DNA of 64,000 nucleotides, taken from contig CM049318.1 in assembly GCA_026874595.1 (NCBI GenBank), positions 10,342,241-10,406,240 on the forward strand, given 5' to 3'. This document shows, piece after piece, positions 24,975 to 37,482 of the stretch. The DNA is from Sipunculus nudus. Lineage: Eukaryota; Annelida; Sipuncula; Golfingiida; Sipunculidae. Below the pieces are notes generated by a model. The model ran no database searches, had not been told where the DNA came from, and worked only from the letters and a program-made list of their open reading frames with translations. How positions within the stretch are numbered: position 1 is the stretch's first letter; each line of letters opens with the position of its first letter. The position numbers and the translations under genes were made by a program.

Positions 24975-26110
24975 CCATATTCTGGCAGTCCAGCGGTTAA
25001 GCTCCCATATTTAAAAAAAAAATTGAAAGAAGCATGAAACTTGGCAAAAGAGTTCTTTGGAGCTGAATGATGAATTTTAGATATTGGGCCAAGTGGAATT
25101 CACCGTATTTTGGCCAAAATCCAAGATGGCGTCCAATATGGCAGCCAAATTTAAAATAATGTCGATAATTTAGGCAATAACGTCAAAAGAAAACATTGCT
25201 AGAACTCTATTTCTATGTTTTGGGGGATGAGAAATGCAATTTTAGAGGTTCAAAACCTCTCAAGGCTGTCGTTAGCTCTTTTGAAATAAAGATATTGGTA
25301 AAAATCCAATTAGTCCAGCGGTTAAGGTAATTTTTAAGATGAATTCTGCAAAAGATGAAAGAAGAATGGACCTTGGCATATTAGCTGTCCCGATCATACT
25401 CAATGTTTTCAGATATGGGGCAAAACGAATTCAAAATATCTTGTCAAAATCCGAGATGGCGACCGAGATGGCCACTGGGTTATAAAATACCAATACATCC
25501 GCGTTTATATTTGCCCCAGAATGCATTCCAAGTGCATTATTTCTATGTTTTTTGGGGGACGAGAAATTCATTTATAAGGATTTTAAGTATATTTAGATGA
25601 ATCTGTGAATGAATTCTTGTTTTGTTGCTAATGAAATTGTGCTAAATCCGCATATCAAATAGCAAAAAATGAAAGTGTCATTTGTTGGGCTAGCTTTGTC
25701 TGTTTTGCTATGCATTTTGCTGCCGAACAGTTTTGGTTTTCTTTATTACTATATTTTGATTTTTTTTTTAATTTCCTTTCATTTGCATGCTAAAAATGTA
25801 TTTGGTTAGAAGAGGTGTTGGCTGCAAGAAAGTTATCTGTCAAATCTGATAAATTAAATCAGGAACTTGATATGTCGATAAACATATCATAAAGATATTT
25901 AAATATTGCATACATTTAATTAGATTTTTACGATCAACTTATCAGCTTAACTTTTTATAAACTCAGTTAATACATTGGGAAATATAACAAAAATCGTGTA
26001 TTTCATGGGTTTCATAATTCTGTGAATGCATTTTATAAGTACTGAAATTGTGCTAAAATTGCCTTTTTTATTGACATAGAACGGTTAAACTTATTAGTTT
26101 AATACTGTGC
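24975..26110 (+). repeat. Degenerate repeat family, forward arm
   Basis: Two related sub-units follow each other: TCCAGCGGTTAAG at about 24991 and again at 25313, each followed by a poly-A stretch, GAAAGAAG with a CTTGGCA motif, TTCAGATAT-like text and CAAGATGG or CGAGATGG. After these come TGTGCTAAAT, AAATGAAAGTGTCATTTG and ACGATCAACTTATCAGC. The reverse complement of this order is found at 28050-29718 and 30821-30905. The elements of the arm are old and divergent, with no open frame. Confidence 0.75.
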
Positions 26111-27887
26111 TGAAATTAAGTATACACTAGCTGCTCCCGTGGAAAATTCTCGGCTCTATATGATGTATATTTTTGTAATGAGCTGATAGGAACTAAACGA
26201 CGCATAATTTAATCCTAAGGTTTTGCAGGAACTTTTGCCATGTGTTTCACTTATATGATATAAAGAGTACTTCTGCTGAGTTCTTCAGGAACACGCTTCC
26301 CAAAAATATCAACATAGAAAGAAATTTATTCTATTCTAGAAATCACACAAAAAATAATTTTTTTCACGATAAACAACATTGGTCCGACAGCTTCATTCCT
26401 TGGGAAATATCGTAGATATAACGATTGTATAAAGAAGCATTCTACCGTGAAATTATATAAAAGATGCTTTGTATTAGTTGAAGCTCAGGCGACATCGTAA
26501 AACACGATGTTTATTCAGTGTAGTCAGTTGCGGGTATAGTCTAAGGCATGTTAACAGACACATGCGTTATTTGTAAACACATATGTCGTTGAATTCTCTT
26601 GTGCGCGAAACGTATAGCTGCCAATGTGAAAAGGATAGGCCAAGAAAAAATATATTCCAACATATTTTTGGTTTAATTATAGTTAACATGTCATGGAATA
26701 AGCAGGTCTGATGCAAAATTGACAACTGTTCCAGATAAAAAGAAAGCAGGTAGATATATTTCGATGAAAGCATTGAGCTAAGAAACCACTTTAGCCTTCG
26801 TTCGTTGCATGGTCCATAGTACATTTCATTTTGGGGTTAATAAGAATCACCACAATATATATGTTCTTATTAACCATTATGAAAAAGGACCATTTCTTTG
26901 TCCCCGTTCGTATTTATCTATTCTGCCACTTGCAAGGTGGTCTCGTGTTACTGAAGCATGACAGTGTTCACACATGAAACGCATACAGGTAAATACATGA
27001 CTGATCTTAAAGGAGATTCTGATGGAAGTCTGTACGCCCTGACTACAGATTCTAGTTTTTATCAATTCAAAGATGTACTCGTGATATTTTTTTCATGTTT
27101 CACCGTCCCTACAGATAACGGATCTTAACAAATGTATATGAACCCGCTCATCCCTCACCCCAACCCGAATGATAATTAAGTTGTGGGGCTTCTTTTTTTA
27201 AAAAAAACTTCATAAACACGACTTGGCCGAACCTATGAAAGCATGGTTATCATGGAAAGAAATTTTTGAATGTATAAAAATCAACATACCTGTAACCCCC
27301 CAAAAAATGTGTCAAACGGTGGTCACATCACTTGACTCGGTGCCCAGTGTTGACCAAACTGAAAAGCCCTCGCATTGAAAGAGGACTCGTGGTCTTAGGA
27401 TTAAAAACTTTTACTTCCTTTTGTGAGAGAAAATTACTTTAGAGGCGTTACAATGGATGGGGGGGGGGGGGGGTGTCAATGGGGATTATAGTGGACCCGC
27501 GTGACTGCGTATTGCACGGAAAAGCCTTTTGGGCAGGATATGCGCTCTGGCCACGGTCTTAACAGGCTAGTGAAAATCCCCGAGGCGCCTCCGGAGAAAG
27601 CCTCACAGGCGTGGAGGAACTTGCAGCACAAAAGAAATAGGGGCACCTAATGGGGAAATATTAAAATTATTAATTATTCATCTTAATAAGGCATAATCTC
27701 GCAAAATAAAACAAACTTGTCCTCGAAGAGCACACCACCGATATGTCTGCCGAATTCCGAGAGTCAAATCAGAACGGAAGCAAGTATAAACCCTGGTTTA
27801 GAAAAAAAAAACTCCGTATTAATTATATTGAAGATGTTATTTGTTTCATGTTTTTGAACACTATATGACTCTATCAATGCAATGAAC
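26111..27887. other. Spacer between opposing repeat arms
   Basis: No gene is supported. A G homopolymer is at 27459-27473, followed by a GC-richer stretch (27490-27640) of unknown meaning. The short frames around 26567-27065 have no recognisable features. Confidence 0.45.
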
Positions 27888-28070
27888 GGGACAGTCGAGT
27901 GGTATAAACACTTGTCTCTCTCCACTGGTGACCCAGATTCTATCAAAGTTGTTGCTATGTTGTAATGGCCCATCCAGGTCGGTGGTTTTCTCCGTGCCTT
28001 CTGATTCAAACAAATCCTGACGAAAGCCACCATCCGAACAATTGAGAGGCCAATTGCACTACCAAAGGTT
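27888..28070 (+). mobile_element. SINE family A, copy 3
   Basis: Carries CGAGTGGTATAAACACTTGT, CTCCACTGGTGACCCAG, GTTGTTGCTATG, GGCCCATCCAGGTCGGTGG, TTTTCTCCGTGCC and CCACCATCCGAACAATTGAG, in the same order as copy 1. Its B box is damaged (GATTCTATC in place of GGTTCGATC), so it is probably unable to be transcribed. Confidence 0.75.
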
Positions 28071-28520
28071 TATATGAATGTTTAGTTGAACGGAAAAGTG
28101 AATATCATATTTTTAGATTTTAAAAATTTTTAACTGATTATTCTTCACAGGTAAATCAAGTTTCTAAATTAATACACTAAATTTTTTCATCCATGACCTC
28201 TACTTTCGTCAGCATGTAAATAATTGGAAATCAATGGGAAGAAATCAGAATCAGATATATAAATATAATAAAACCTAGCCCAGCAAATGACACTTTCATT
28301 AGAAAGTACAGTATTCAACCAATTTTGCTGGATTTATTCTTGGATGTGCCAATAAAAAAGGACTTTTAGCAAAATTTGAATATAAGGCATAGAATACAGC
28401 TGACAAACGCGAGCTTTTCACATATGTCTTTCATATTTCGGAATATTAAACCTTTATTTTAAAATTTATAATTTATCTATATTTCTAATTTATTTTATTT
28501 CATTGATCGTACAATTGGTT

Positions 28521-28712
28521 ATAATTACTAGTACAAGCCACTCTCAATGGCTCGGATGGTGGAATTTATTAGTCCATAGGGGCGAAGGAAATCGAAGGAC
28601 ATGGAGAAAACCGCCGACCTTGGACGGACCACTACAACCCTCAATGATAGCAACTATGCTGATCAAACCTGGCCGCCAGTGAAGATAATACTTCATTGAA
28701 ACAGACATAGAC
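28521..28712 (-). mobile_element. SINE family A, copy 4 (reversed)
   Basis: On the minus strand it reads CACTGGCGGCCAGGTTTGATC, ATAGTTGCTATCATTG, TGGTCCGTCCAAGGTCGG, CGGTTTTCTCCATG, CCACCATCCGAGCCATTGAG and AGTGGCTTGTACTAG, collinear with copies 1 and 3. The B box is GGTTTGATC, one base off. Opposite orientation to copy 3, 450 bases away. Confidence 0.8.
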
Positions 28713-29710
28713 TCCAAGTATTAAAATTTAAATGTATATTAAATTTCAGCACAGTTAGAATTTTGCATTTGAAATGGTCCAATTGTACTAGCCGAGGTTT
28801 ACAAAAAAGTTAAGTTGTTAAGTTGATCGTAAAATCTATTTAATGTATGCAGTTTTTAAAAATCTTTTTGATATGTTTACGGACTAATCAAGTTACTACT
28901 TTTATTCCAGATTTTGAAAGATAAGTTTCTTGCTGCCAACACTTCTTCTAACCAACTGCATTTATTAGTTTGCAAATTAAAGGAAATTAAAAGAGAAGAA
29001 ATCAGAAGTATTGCAAAAAAAAATTTCGGCAGTTCAAGCATCAAAATGCATTGAAAAGCAGACAAACTGCCTCAGCAAATAACACTTTCATCTTATTACA
29101 TTCACTACTACTGCCAAAACTCAATAAATACTTTTTACTGTTTGATGTGCAGTTTTAACACAATTTCAATACAAACAAAACAAGAATTCAATCACAGAGA
29201 CATTATACACAAAAGAATCCCTTTTAAATTAATTTCTCGACCCAAAAATAACAAGAAATCGCGCACTTGAAATTGCATTCTAAGGCAAATATAAACGCGG
29301 TATTGGTATTTTTATTTTATATATATTATGGCTATGTTGATCACCATCTTGGATTTTGACCAACATAGTTTGAATACGTTTGGCCCATATCTGAGAACAT
29401 TGAGAATGGTCTGAACAACTATTATACCAAGGTTCATTCTTCTTTCATCTTTTGCACAATTCAACTTAAAATATACCTTAACCGCTGGACTAACGGGAAT
29501 TTTAACCATATCTTTATTTAACAAGAGCTAATGATAGCCTGGAACGTTTTGAACCTCAAAAATTGAATTTTTTATCCTTAGAGTACATGTAATGCTTTCT
29601 TGGGACATTTTTGGCAAAATTTTCGACAATTTTGGATTTTGGCCAAGAAACGGTGAATTCCGCTTGGCCCTGTATCTGAAATCTATCATTTAGCTCAAAA
29701 GAACACTTTT

Positions 29711-29718
29711 GCCAAGTT
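29711..29718. other. Left target-site duplication of the hAT-like element
   Basis: GCCAAGTT here pairs with GGTAAGTT at 30821-30828 (six of eight bases). The uninterrupted relative at 25040 reads, in reverse, TTTTGCCAAGTTTCATG, which shows the pre-insertion sequence. Confidence 0.6.
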
Positions 29719-30820
29719 CAGGGTTGGGCGAGTAATATCGAAGTGGGTTAACCCGGGGGGTAATATCACATGTCGTTTTTAAAGGCAATAAGATAGGGAC
29801 TTTTCTTAAACCTGTTCGTGTTTATATATAAATTCCATATTAAATAAAGCGTATTTTACAATATCCTGTCATGTATTAACATATTCATATCACTGTTTAC
29901 ATGTGACTGAATTGTAAACAATAAGGTTATCCCTGTACATAGAAGTGACTATAGATAAACAAAGTCATCAGTTCTCAATGAGGCAATGCCAGACATCCTT
30001 ATCAGAGCCCTATGGCTATGGAAAACATTAGCTTGGAAGCCTTCTTTGACCCAGTCAGTGTGTCCATGTTAATTTGCATTGTTGTCTCATTCAACACAGA
30101 AAACTAGATAGGGTAAATATATATGAAACAGTATTTACATTGGGGTTAGACAGTCATGACAGCCCGACAGGAGATGTTTCAAATGTATCTGTATCACTGA
30201 AGAGTCCCCTTTACATCCAGCACTTGACTCCCTGATAAGTGCATCTGGTCATTGTTTACAATTAAAACTGGACAGGTCCTCCTTTAGCCCAGCCATAAAT
30301 ACTGGTAATAATATGAGGATGTGTTGTGCACTGCACTAGCTTGGTGGCTGAATAAGCAGGTGATGTTTAATTGGACATCAACCTGCCAGTGTTGGATGAT
30401 CATTATTATCAGGGTGGGATAATGATACCCCTTTGATGCAGATCATCACTTATTCATGTACAAATCCTGTGATAGCCAGTGGCCAGTTTCTAACAGCCAG
30501 TAGCCACTTTTACAACAATTTGTTGTTAAAAACGTGAAATACGCTGGGGTATGAATACTGTAGGTCTTTACTGCCATCTAACGATTCTCTTTTTTTTAAG
30601 TGTATTATAATTTATTTCTTCATGTGTTAAATAATATGAATCAGAGTATCATAGTCCTTCAGTTGCATTAAATTGACAAAATAAAAAAATTAGAATCGTA
30701 TTTACCGCTGTATAGTCATATTTCAAATTGACACTATATTGCCCATAAAACCCGCGGGTTTACCCAGAAAACCATACTGGGTTGGGTTAAATGCTTTAAA
30801 CCCGGGTTTGCCCAACCTTT
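29719..30820. mobile_element. Non-autonomous hAT-like DNA transposon (1102 bp)
   Basis: The segment interrupts the reverse repeat arm: sequence on both sides joins to match the forward arm near 25040. It starts CAGGGTTGGGC and ends GCCCAACCTTT, an imperfect inverted terminal repeat with 9 of 11 matches, next to further inner inverted text (GGGTTAACCCGGG and CCCGGGTTTGCCC). The flanking 8-base repeat and the CAGGG start are typical of hAT elements. There is no transposase frame inside, so it would have needed an enzyme supplied elsewhere. The mismatched duplication suggests an old insertion. Confidence 0.65.
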
Positions 30821-30905
30821 GGTAAGTTTCATGTTTCTTTCATTTTTTTTTTTTTTTTTGCACAATTTTTCTAAATATGGGAGCTTAACTGCTGGACAAT
30901 GTTAG
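30821..30905 (-). repeat. Reverse repeat arm, continued after insertion
   Basis: GGTAAGTTTCATGTTTCTTT, a T tract, GCACAATTTTTC, ATATGGGAGCTTAACTGCTG: the reverse complement of the start of the forward arm (24991-25045). It begins with the right target-site duplication of the inserted element. Confidence 0.7.
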
Positions 30906-31539
30906 GTGTAGCTGCTGTAATATGGGATAACTAGAGGTGGAAATATAGAAGTAACAAGGTATTTATATGCGTTGAGAATTGAATAACGCTCATCAAATGA
31001 AGTTTTTTTTTTTCATGCTGAATATTAGCTTATCATTAATCATGTTTCGATGAAAAATTAAGTTACTACATTATATGTGTATTCGCAGTGTAATATTCTA
31101 GTTACAGTTTATTCTTTTCTGTGATCCCATGATGTATTATACTTGTTTGAAGTAAGGATGGTCACTTGATTTACACTAGCAGAGGGATGACTGCTCTTTA
31201 ATGTGTGGCAACAATTCCCTGCCAATGACTTCATCCATATAATTGTGTTGTCATCAACTAAAAGCCTATCACAAGGACATTTGACGTGATACGTTTCTAT
31301 ACTTTGTCTAGTTTCGTAATGTTTTGTAAGAGGGGCGGTAATATCTAAGACCGCCCCGGGCGGCAATGAGGCTAGGTACGCCGCTGTTGATGTTTACAAA
31401 TTATGTCAAGATGAGACCGACAGAAAACAATCGGTGGTAAGTAATGGATCAGTGGAAAAGTTGATAAAAAATAAAAGTACGGGAAAATACATTTTCAAAA
31501 GTAAATTATAATTGCCAAAGTTATTGACATTCATAAAAT
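30906..31539. other. Spacer, no supported gene
   Basis: AT-rich sequence. The minus-strand open frame near 31109-31366 has no recognised domain. Confidence 0.45.
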
Positions 31540-31695
31540 CTGGCGGCCATCATGGATTTTGGTCAAGATATGGTGAATTTCGCTTGGCCCTATATCTAAA
31601 AATATTCAGCATGGTCTGGACACAATCATATCAAGTTTCATGCTATTTTAAATTTTTGCACTAATCTTTCTTTAACAGCTGGACTAAAGATAACA
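31540..31695 (-). repeat. Degenerate repeat family, extra fragment
   Basis: TGGCGGCCATCATGGATTTT, GGTGAATTTCGCTTGGCCC, TATCAAGTTTCATGCTATTT and TTTAACAGCTGGACTAA repeat the end of the reverse arm at 29640-29718 and 30821-30890. It is an additional copy in the same orientation. Confidence 0.7.
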
Positions 31696-33586
31696 GTTAT
31701 GGAGGGAAGGCCAAAGTACATTTGTGCATCCACGGGAAAATACCCTGAATCAGGCCCCCACCCCCGAAAATTCCTGGATAACCCCCCCCCCCCCCCCGAC
31801 TTACAGTTACTATCACACACATATACACACAGCCGGACATGCTGTTCTGGGATCATGATAATCAAAGATTTGTTAACAAACATCACAGTCGGAGCGTCAC
31901 TAACTCTGTCTGAAACAGTCTAATATTCAGCTCAAGAAAAAAATGATAAAAGTACTTGCTTCCTTTAAAAAGCAATCATCTATCAGAATGGGCGTTTTTA
32001 ATGATACGGTGAGAAAACTGTGAAGATATATGAAATATATGAAGTGTTTGTTTAATCTTTTTTACGACAGTTTTCACTCTTTTATTTTTGAGTCAATCTG
32101 TCCAATAAATTAACTGGTTTTCAGCCAATTTGTAAATTGCCTGAAATGTTCGGTCGATTCATAAATTGCCCAAAGGAAACAAGCATTATGCAGATTGACT
32201 GAAATGCGAGGCAATTTACAAATTAACTAATTTTACACATTGACTGTAACATAACAAGTGAATAACATGCATCCTGCACTAACCACGAATACATATACAC
32301 CAGAGATATATTGTAAGAGACGTATATAAACACATCTTTGTAATAAAAAATACTGTGATATTAATCTACATGTTTTCAAAAAACTTCCTTGGTAGCTACA
32401 TGAACTTCGAACAGGAAGATGAGACAGGAGAGAAAGATAACAGAGGAGGCAAAATGATGACCAACAGAAAGTATACAGGACAGACGACCAGACAAACAGA
32501 AAGGATCGGAAAAGATAACAGACAAAAATATAAAATTAGAGAAGAGGAAACGTTATGGTTGGAATCAGACAAGCATTGATTTGAGAAAATGGAAAAGCAG
32601 TAAAAAAGGAACTATGTACTGTTATGAAGCTAAATGGGAGAAAAGAAACAAGATTTATGAGTTAGGGTCTTTTATTTTCATTAAACTGATCCGAGCAAGA
32701 TATTTTCTGTTTTTTAGAACTTCCCGCAATCCAACCGAAAAAAAATAAATAAATATGAAATGTTTGGTTGTAATTTATGAGCTTAGACCAAAGAGAGAAT
32801 TGTATTTACTCAATTCCTGTTTGGGGTGAGCGGCCCACGCAGAATTTTTACATTATTGATAGCTTCACAATCGCTGAGTATGAGAAGGACTCGGGGACAG
32901 TTGATTATCAGTGTAAGTGATAAAAAGAACCGCTTTATGAGGGAGCTCTTACGGTAACCAGGCCCGTTATTATGGCAAGAATCCCCATAGACGCGGTTCT
33001 CTTATAAAAACCAAAATATACACAAAGTTATGACTCTATCTGTTTGATAGTTCGGTATGCATACTACCCCGGGGGGAGAGATATTTTGTGCTATCTAAGA
33101 ATGGAATACGCATCTCCTTTATCGTAACCACTTAACCAAGAATAAAACAATACCTTCTCCGCGCCACAGTCTTATTATGACACATATGTGACGCGCCCTG
33201 CTAAAACAACACTCCAATGTTGTATCAATAATTTAGTGCCGGGCAAAATTTCAGTAATCAATGGTTGAAATGAAGAAATGGAGCTGGACGTCATAAACGA
33301 CCGGAGAGGAGGATGACGCATCATTTTTCATATCTCCATGGAGGTATTATCCCCGTTTCCGGGCATCTGTCATGATGTCTAGCCCAATTTATACAGCCGT
33401 GGGTTGTGTACATATTTGAGTGAGGTACGCGTTTTGTCATATCATGCCTTTATTTTTAAAAGTATTCCTTAGCTCTTAACTTATATCTTCTACCTGGTGC
33501 ACAGTCAAATTCACTGTCTCCCCATTTTCATTTTTTTATTGCTAAGCTGATTGAAAGTCATCTGAGTTATAGCGACCATTTCTTGT
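31696..33586. other. Spacer, no supported gene
   Basis: A C tract is at 31782-31797. The lysine-rich open frame near 32355-32579 is purine-rich low-complexity sequence rather than a recognisable gene. Confidence 0.45.
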
Positions 33587-33640
33587 CCGTCGTCCGTCCG
33601 TCCCTCCTTTTGTCCGTCTGTCTGTCTGTCTCTCCGTTTT
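33587..33640. repeat. GTCC/GTCT simple repeat
   Basis: CCGTCGTCCGTCCGTCC followed by GTCCGTCTGTCTGTCTGTC, immediately left of the long hairpin. Confidence 0.85.
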
Positions 33641-33643
33641 CAA

Positions 33644-33805
33644 GGCTCCTTATACTTGATCCAGGGGATTTGTAGTTGGTCTGCAGGTGTAATGATTAAT
33701 TATAATGCACTCTCAACAAAAGAAATGAAATCGCAGCGACATGCAGGCACAGGTCAAAACACCTGCTGACCAACGACAAATCACCTGGATCAAGTATAAG
33801 GAGCC
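33644..33805. repeat. Long near-perfect hairpin, 47-base arms and 68-base loop
   Basis: The left arm (33644-33690, GGCTCCTTATACTTGATCC at its outer end) pairs with the right arm (33759-33805, GGATCAAGTATAAGGAGCC at its outer end). I count 44 of 47 positions complementary. The loop holds TTAATTATAATGC. The arms stop abruptly at both outer ends. It could be a small fold-back transposon or a transcribed hairpin such as a small-RNA precursor. The long arm and loop are atypical for a canonical animal miRNA. Confidence 0.85.
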
Positions 33806-36800
33806 CCGACAAGACCACCCAGTGTTCCTGACGATTGAGGGCCCCTAGGGGCTCTTACGAAACAGAGCTGTCGAACACAAGCAAGTGTGTTTAAGTCCTG
33901 AAGTATATGTAAATATATGTAATATATTATTTCAGATTGTCATTATGCAGCTATAAAGGGAAAGGGTACATGAAAATATTTAGAAATGAAGTTCAAGTCT
34001 TGTAGTAGATATACATCTCTTAATACCGGAATTTCTTCAAATGGATTAATCCATTATTTCAAATCACTTTAGCCCATGAATGAATGCAATGTCGCCTTAG
34101 CAATTAAGTTTTTTTTCGTATAGCTAAACTAGTTTTGCAAACCAGATTTGCAAATTGTCGGCTATAACATAAAATTGTGATATATGAGAATTTAATATAC
34201 ACTTTCCAGATAAAATTTACCAATCATCAGAAATTCCCCACAATCCCATGTAAAACACACCCCACCCACGCTATCGTCTTAACTGGTGTTGGGGCCGATT
34301 GAGGGAGCGGTTGTGAAACAGCGGTACCGTACAGCGTATGAATAAGTGGATATATTAATGTAACAAGTGATTATGTGATATCCGCAGAATTGATTTTTGG
34401 AAGACGTCATATAAAACTTGATGTACCGTTACATACTTAATATTCGTTGTTCTATTTGTTACGCATACGTTTAATTGCTCCGTAGTAATTAATTAATACT
34501 TGAGAATTGTATATCTGTTCCAATGAATCTTCGTCCTGGTTTCTCACCAAAATAATCCGCGAATTTTGCGCTATCAAAATATATAGGACTTTTGAATTAT
34601 AGAGAATACAAAATATAAGGTAATACATAAAACAGACGAGCCAGGGGTCTTATGTTCCCTCTGTGTCATGTTGTGCATGATACAATAAGTTATTAAAATT
34701 TAGCAGTGAAAGTGAAAACACTATTTCCGCAGTCATCCCACAAAGGTGGCAATATCTATGGCTTACATTTGCTTATAAGTCGTTTAATCAGTACTTCGGC
34801 AATTCCTGAGATATTTGGTGACAGTCATTACATTGTTTATGCAATCAAATGAAACCATAATATTTAAATTTTCATGAAAACAGAAATTTGAAATTCTTAC
34901 TCCCTGTTTTGATTGTCATTTGCTCGATGGAATTACTTATCATGACATGAACATAGGAGTATTAACCTTTTCTGATTCACAATGAAAAAGTAGGAAAGAT
35001 CATTTAGACCTGCACAACATAGTTACAATACATTTTTTAATTTATAACGCTTCTATAGTGTTAAAAACATTCTAAGGTGCTTAACAGTAAAAGTATGGAA
35101 TGAATGAAATATGCATACAATCCAAATAACCTGTGCATCGTAGTAAAACCATAACATATCTAGACTTCTAGAACTAGTATATTGTTTTTATAATGCTAGC
35201 CCGATTGACTTTTAACTAAGAAATAACTATAAAGTCATGTTTAATAAATTAAAGAGACAGACAGGACCACCTGCAGTATATAATCTGAAAGCAATTATAA
35301 TATCAATATTCATGTGTAATATGATGTTTATGATTGCAGCTGTTCTTGAGTTAATTGGTAACAAACACCATATGATTCGTGCAAACATATAAAGCATTTA
35401 AATTTTGTGTTCGCCCACATTCAAGTTCAGAAAAGACACCATTTTGTAATAATTCCATTCAGTTCATACTCATAATTTCCCATGTCTGAAGATCAGAATG
35501 AGTTACATCGATATGATATTTATGATATCTCCTATGACATAGGTGCCATTATCTCGGACTTAAATGTAGGAATGTAGAAAAGATCTCTTTGGTTTAAAAA
35601 AAGTAGGTCACACAAGTGGCGCCACCAACTCAAACTCAAATCAGCCGAAATGCAGGACAATTTTTAACCCAATAACTTTTGAAGTACTGCATATGTTTCC
35701 TTCACAAATTTGATACATAAATTGCTCTAACCAAATTGACGGATGATTTTTAAAACTGATGACCTTTACCTTGATCTTCAAGATAAAATCAGCAAATATA
35801 TAAAATTTTTGTGAACCCCATATTTTTTTTAAATGGCGCCAACTCCAGCTTAAAATCACATGGCAGTCATATGACAAATTTCCCGTTGAATTCGGTGCTG
35901 AAAGCTGCTGCCGTTTCTGAAATATTTTGTCAAATATTGCAAAGCTGAAGATCCATAAAGACGGCATTATAAAAAAATTTACTGAATCTATATTCATTGT
36001 ATTTTCCTTTCCTCTTAGGAACTGTTGCTTATGATATGATATGAAAACCAAATGATATTCTAATACTTTCAGCCCGCAGAAAGTAGTTCAACATGAGTGG
36101 CGCCACCAAAAGATTATTTTTTGCAAACTCATTACATAGTCAATAAGACTGCAGCTGCTGTTGCGACATCAGGTAACACACGGTCAACGGTTGATGGCGG
36201 ACGATGAGATATCGCATTGGTTCACGGAATAAACTAAAAACGTAATTATTCATACGTAATATCTGTAACACACCATATTGTATTATGTCTGAACGTTCTC
36301 CTAGTAATGAATAAAAACTCTTAAAATTGTATTTAAACTATTAGAGGGCGGGGAGGGGAGCATTTGCACAAAGCTCATCACGTTGTTACCAGTCATGATT
36401 TATTATCACTTTAACATTATCAGAACATTAGAATGTTACTATAAGCAAAGGTATTTTCAGGCCCATGATTGACGGAATGAAAAACAAATTTAAAGGAAAA
36501 ACATATGTAGGTGTTTAAAGGTTATGTCTTTAGGCTAGCCCCGGGAGGAATATAAGCTCAGATAAACATTCACATTTATTTGACGTTCCTAGGCTCTTTA
36601 CCGACGGAAATTTATTCTTCAATAAATGACGAGTATTAGCCTAATTACAGTCGGGTGTATAGATTAAGCTCATTTTCGTGATTGGCAGCATTTCCCTCTC
36701 AGCACAAAAATTTAGCTGAACGGTCAGAAAATGGATCCTACACAAGTGGTTATAGCTTTTTAGCCCCAACAGCTCCTGGTTTTCACCAGCTATGCAATAG

Positions 36801-37425
36801 GAGGTGGGTATTTATTTTTTTTAACAGTTTGTTTGTTCTTTTTTTATTTTTAGCACTGTCTGCTTGTGTGAAAAAAATATGTAAAACCTTTTTTTACAGG
36901 AATATTGTAGAAAGAAGTACCGCATGGAGAGAATAATTATTTTTGTAATTTTTTTTTATTTCGCGGAAAGGAGAGATTAAGGATAGGAACGTTTTTAGAA
37001 AATATATGGAAAGGAGATTTATTTATTTTTTTTTTTTAGATTTTCCAGTCCAATAGACCTGGCAGGACTGTAGAATTTATCCCGGGGGTAAATAGTCTTG
37101 TGGCTAGGAGGGTACTTAGACATCTTCTTAAGATATGGATATTGTGGCGAGGAAAGTTTAAAGATGGAGCTGATGCTGAAACTGATGTTTATACATATAT
37201 TGGCTAAAAATCCTTATTACCTCTGGATACATCCTACTGTTATATCTGAAGGAAAAATTAAATATTATGAGTGCGTTGAATTTTAAAAGTAAATATTTAC
37301 TTTTTGGTTTAAAGCAGCGGTAACGAACAGCTTTTTTGTGTTATAAGCCATCTACATTCAAGTAAATTATTATTTTATCTCGACTAAGATCATTTTTCTG
37401 AGTTGCTAAAATGGAGTGCATGTTC

Positions 37426-37428
<3 letters not shown>
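33806..37428. other. Spacer with a weak internal duplication
   Basis: A 12-base palindrome GCCCCTAGGGGC is at 33841-33852. TAGGTCACACAAGTGGCGCC with CACC at 35606 resembles TAGTTCAACATGAGTGGCGCC near 36087, and GGCGCCAACTCC lies near 35836, so a diverged ~480-base repeat is possible. The 136-codon minus frame at 35641-36051 lies across it and shows no domain. No gene is supported. Confidence 0.4.
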
Positions 37429-37473
<45 letters not shown>

Positions 37474-37482
37474 TATATATAT
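37429..37482. repeat. (TA)n microsatellite
   Basis: TA dinucleotides with one AA break near 37470. Confidence 0.95.

Larger units (their letters stand above)
28050..29718 (-). repeat. Degenerate repeat family, reverse arm
   Basis: Read on the minus strand this mirrors 25000-26100: GATGGTGATC, GGTTAAGGTATATTTTAAG, GATGAAAGAAGAATG, TTCAGATATGGGCC, then AAATGAAAGTGTTATTTG and ACGATCAACTTAAC. A further degraded sub-unit spans 28070-28400 (AGCAAATGACACTTTCATTA). GCCAATTGCACTACC near 28054 and TCCAATTGTACTAGCC near 28777 are direct repeats, giving an internal period near 720. A SINE sits inside in reverse. Confidence 0.72.
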
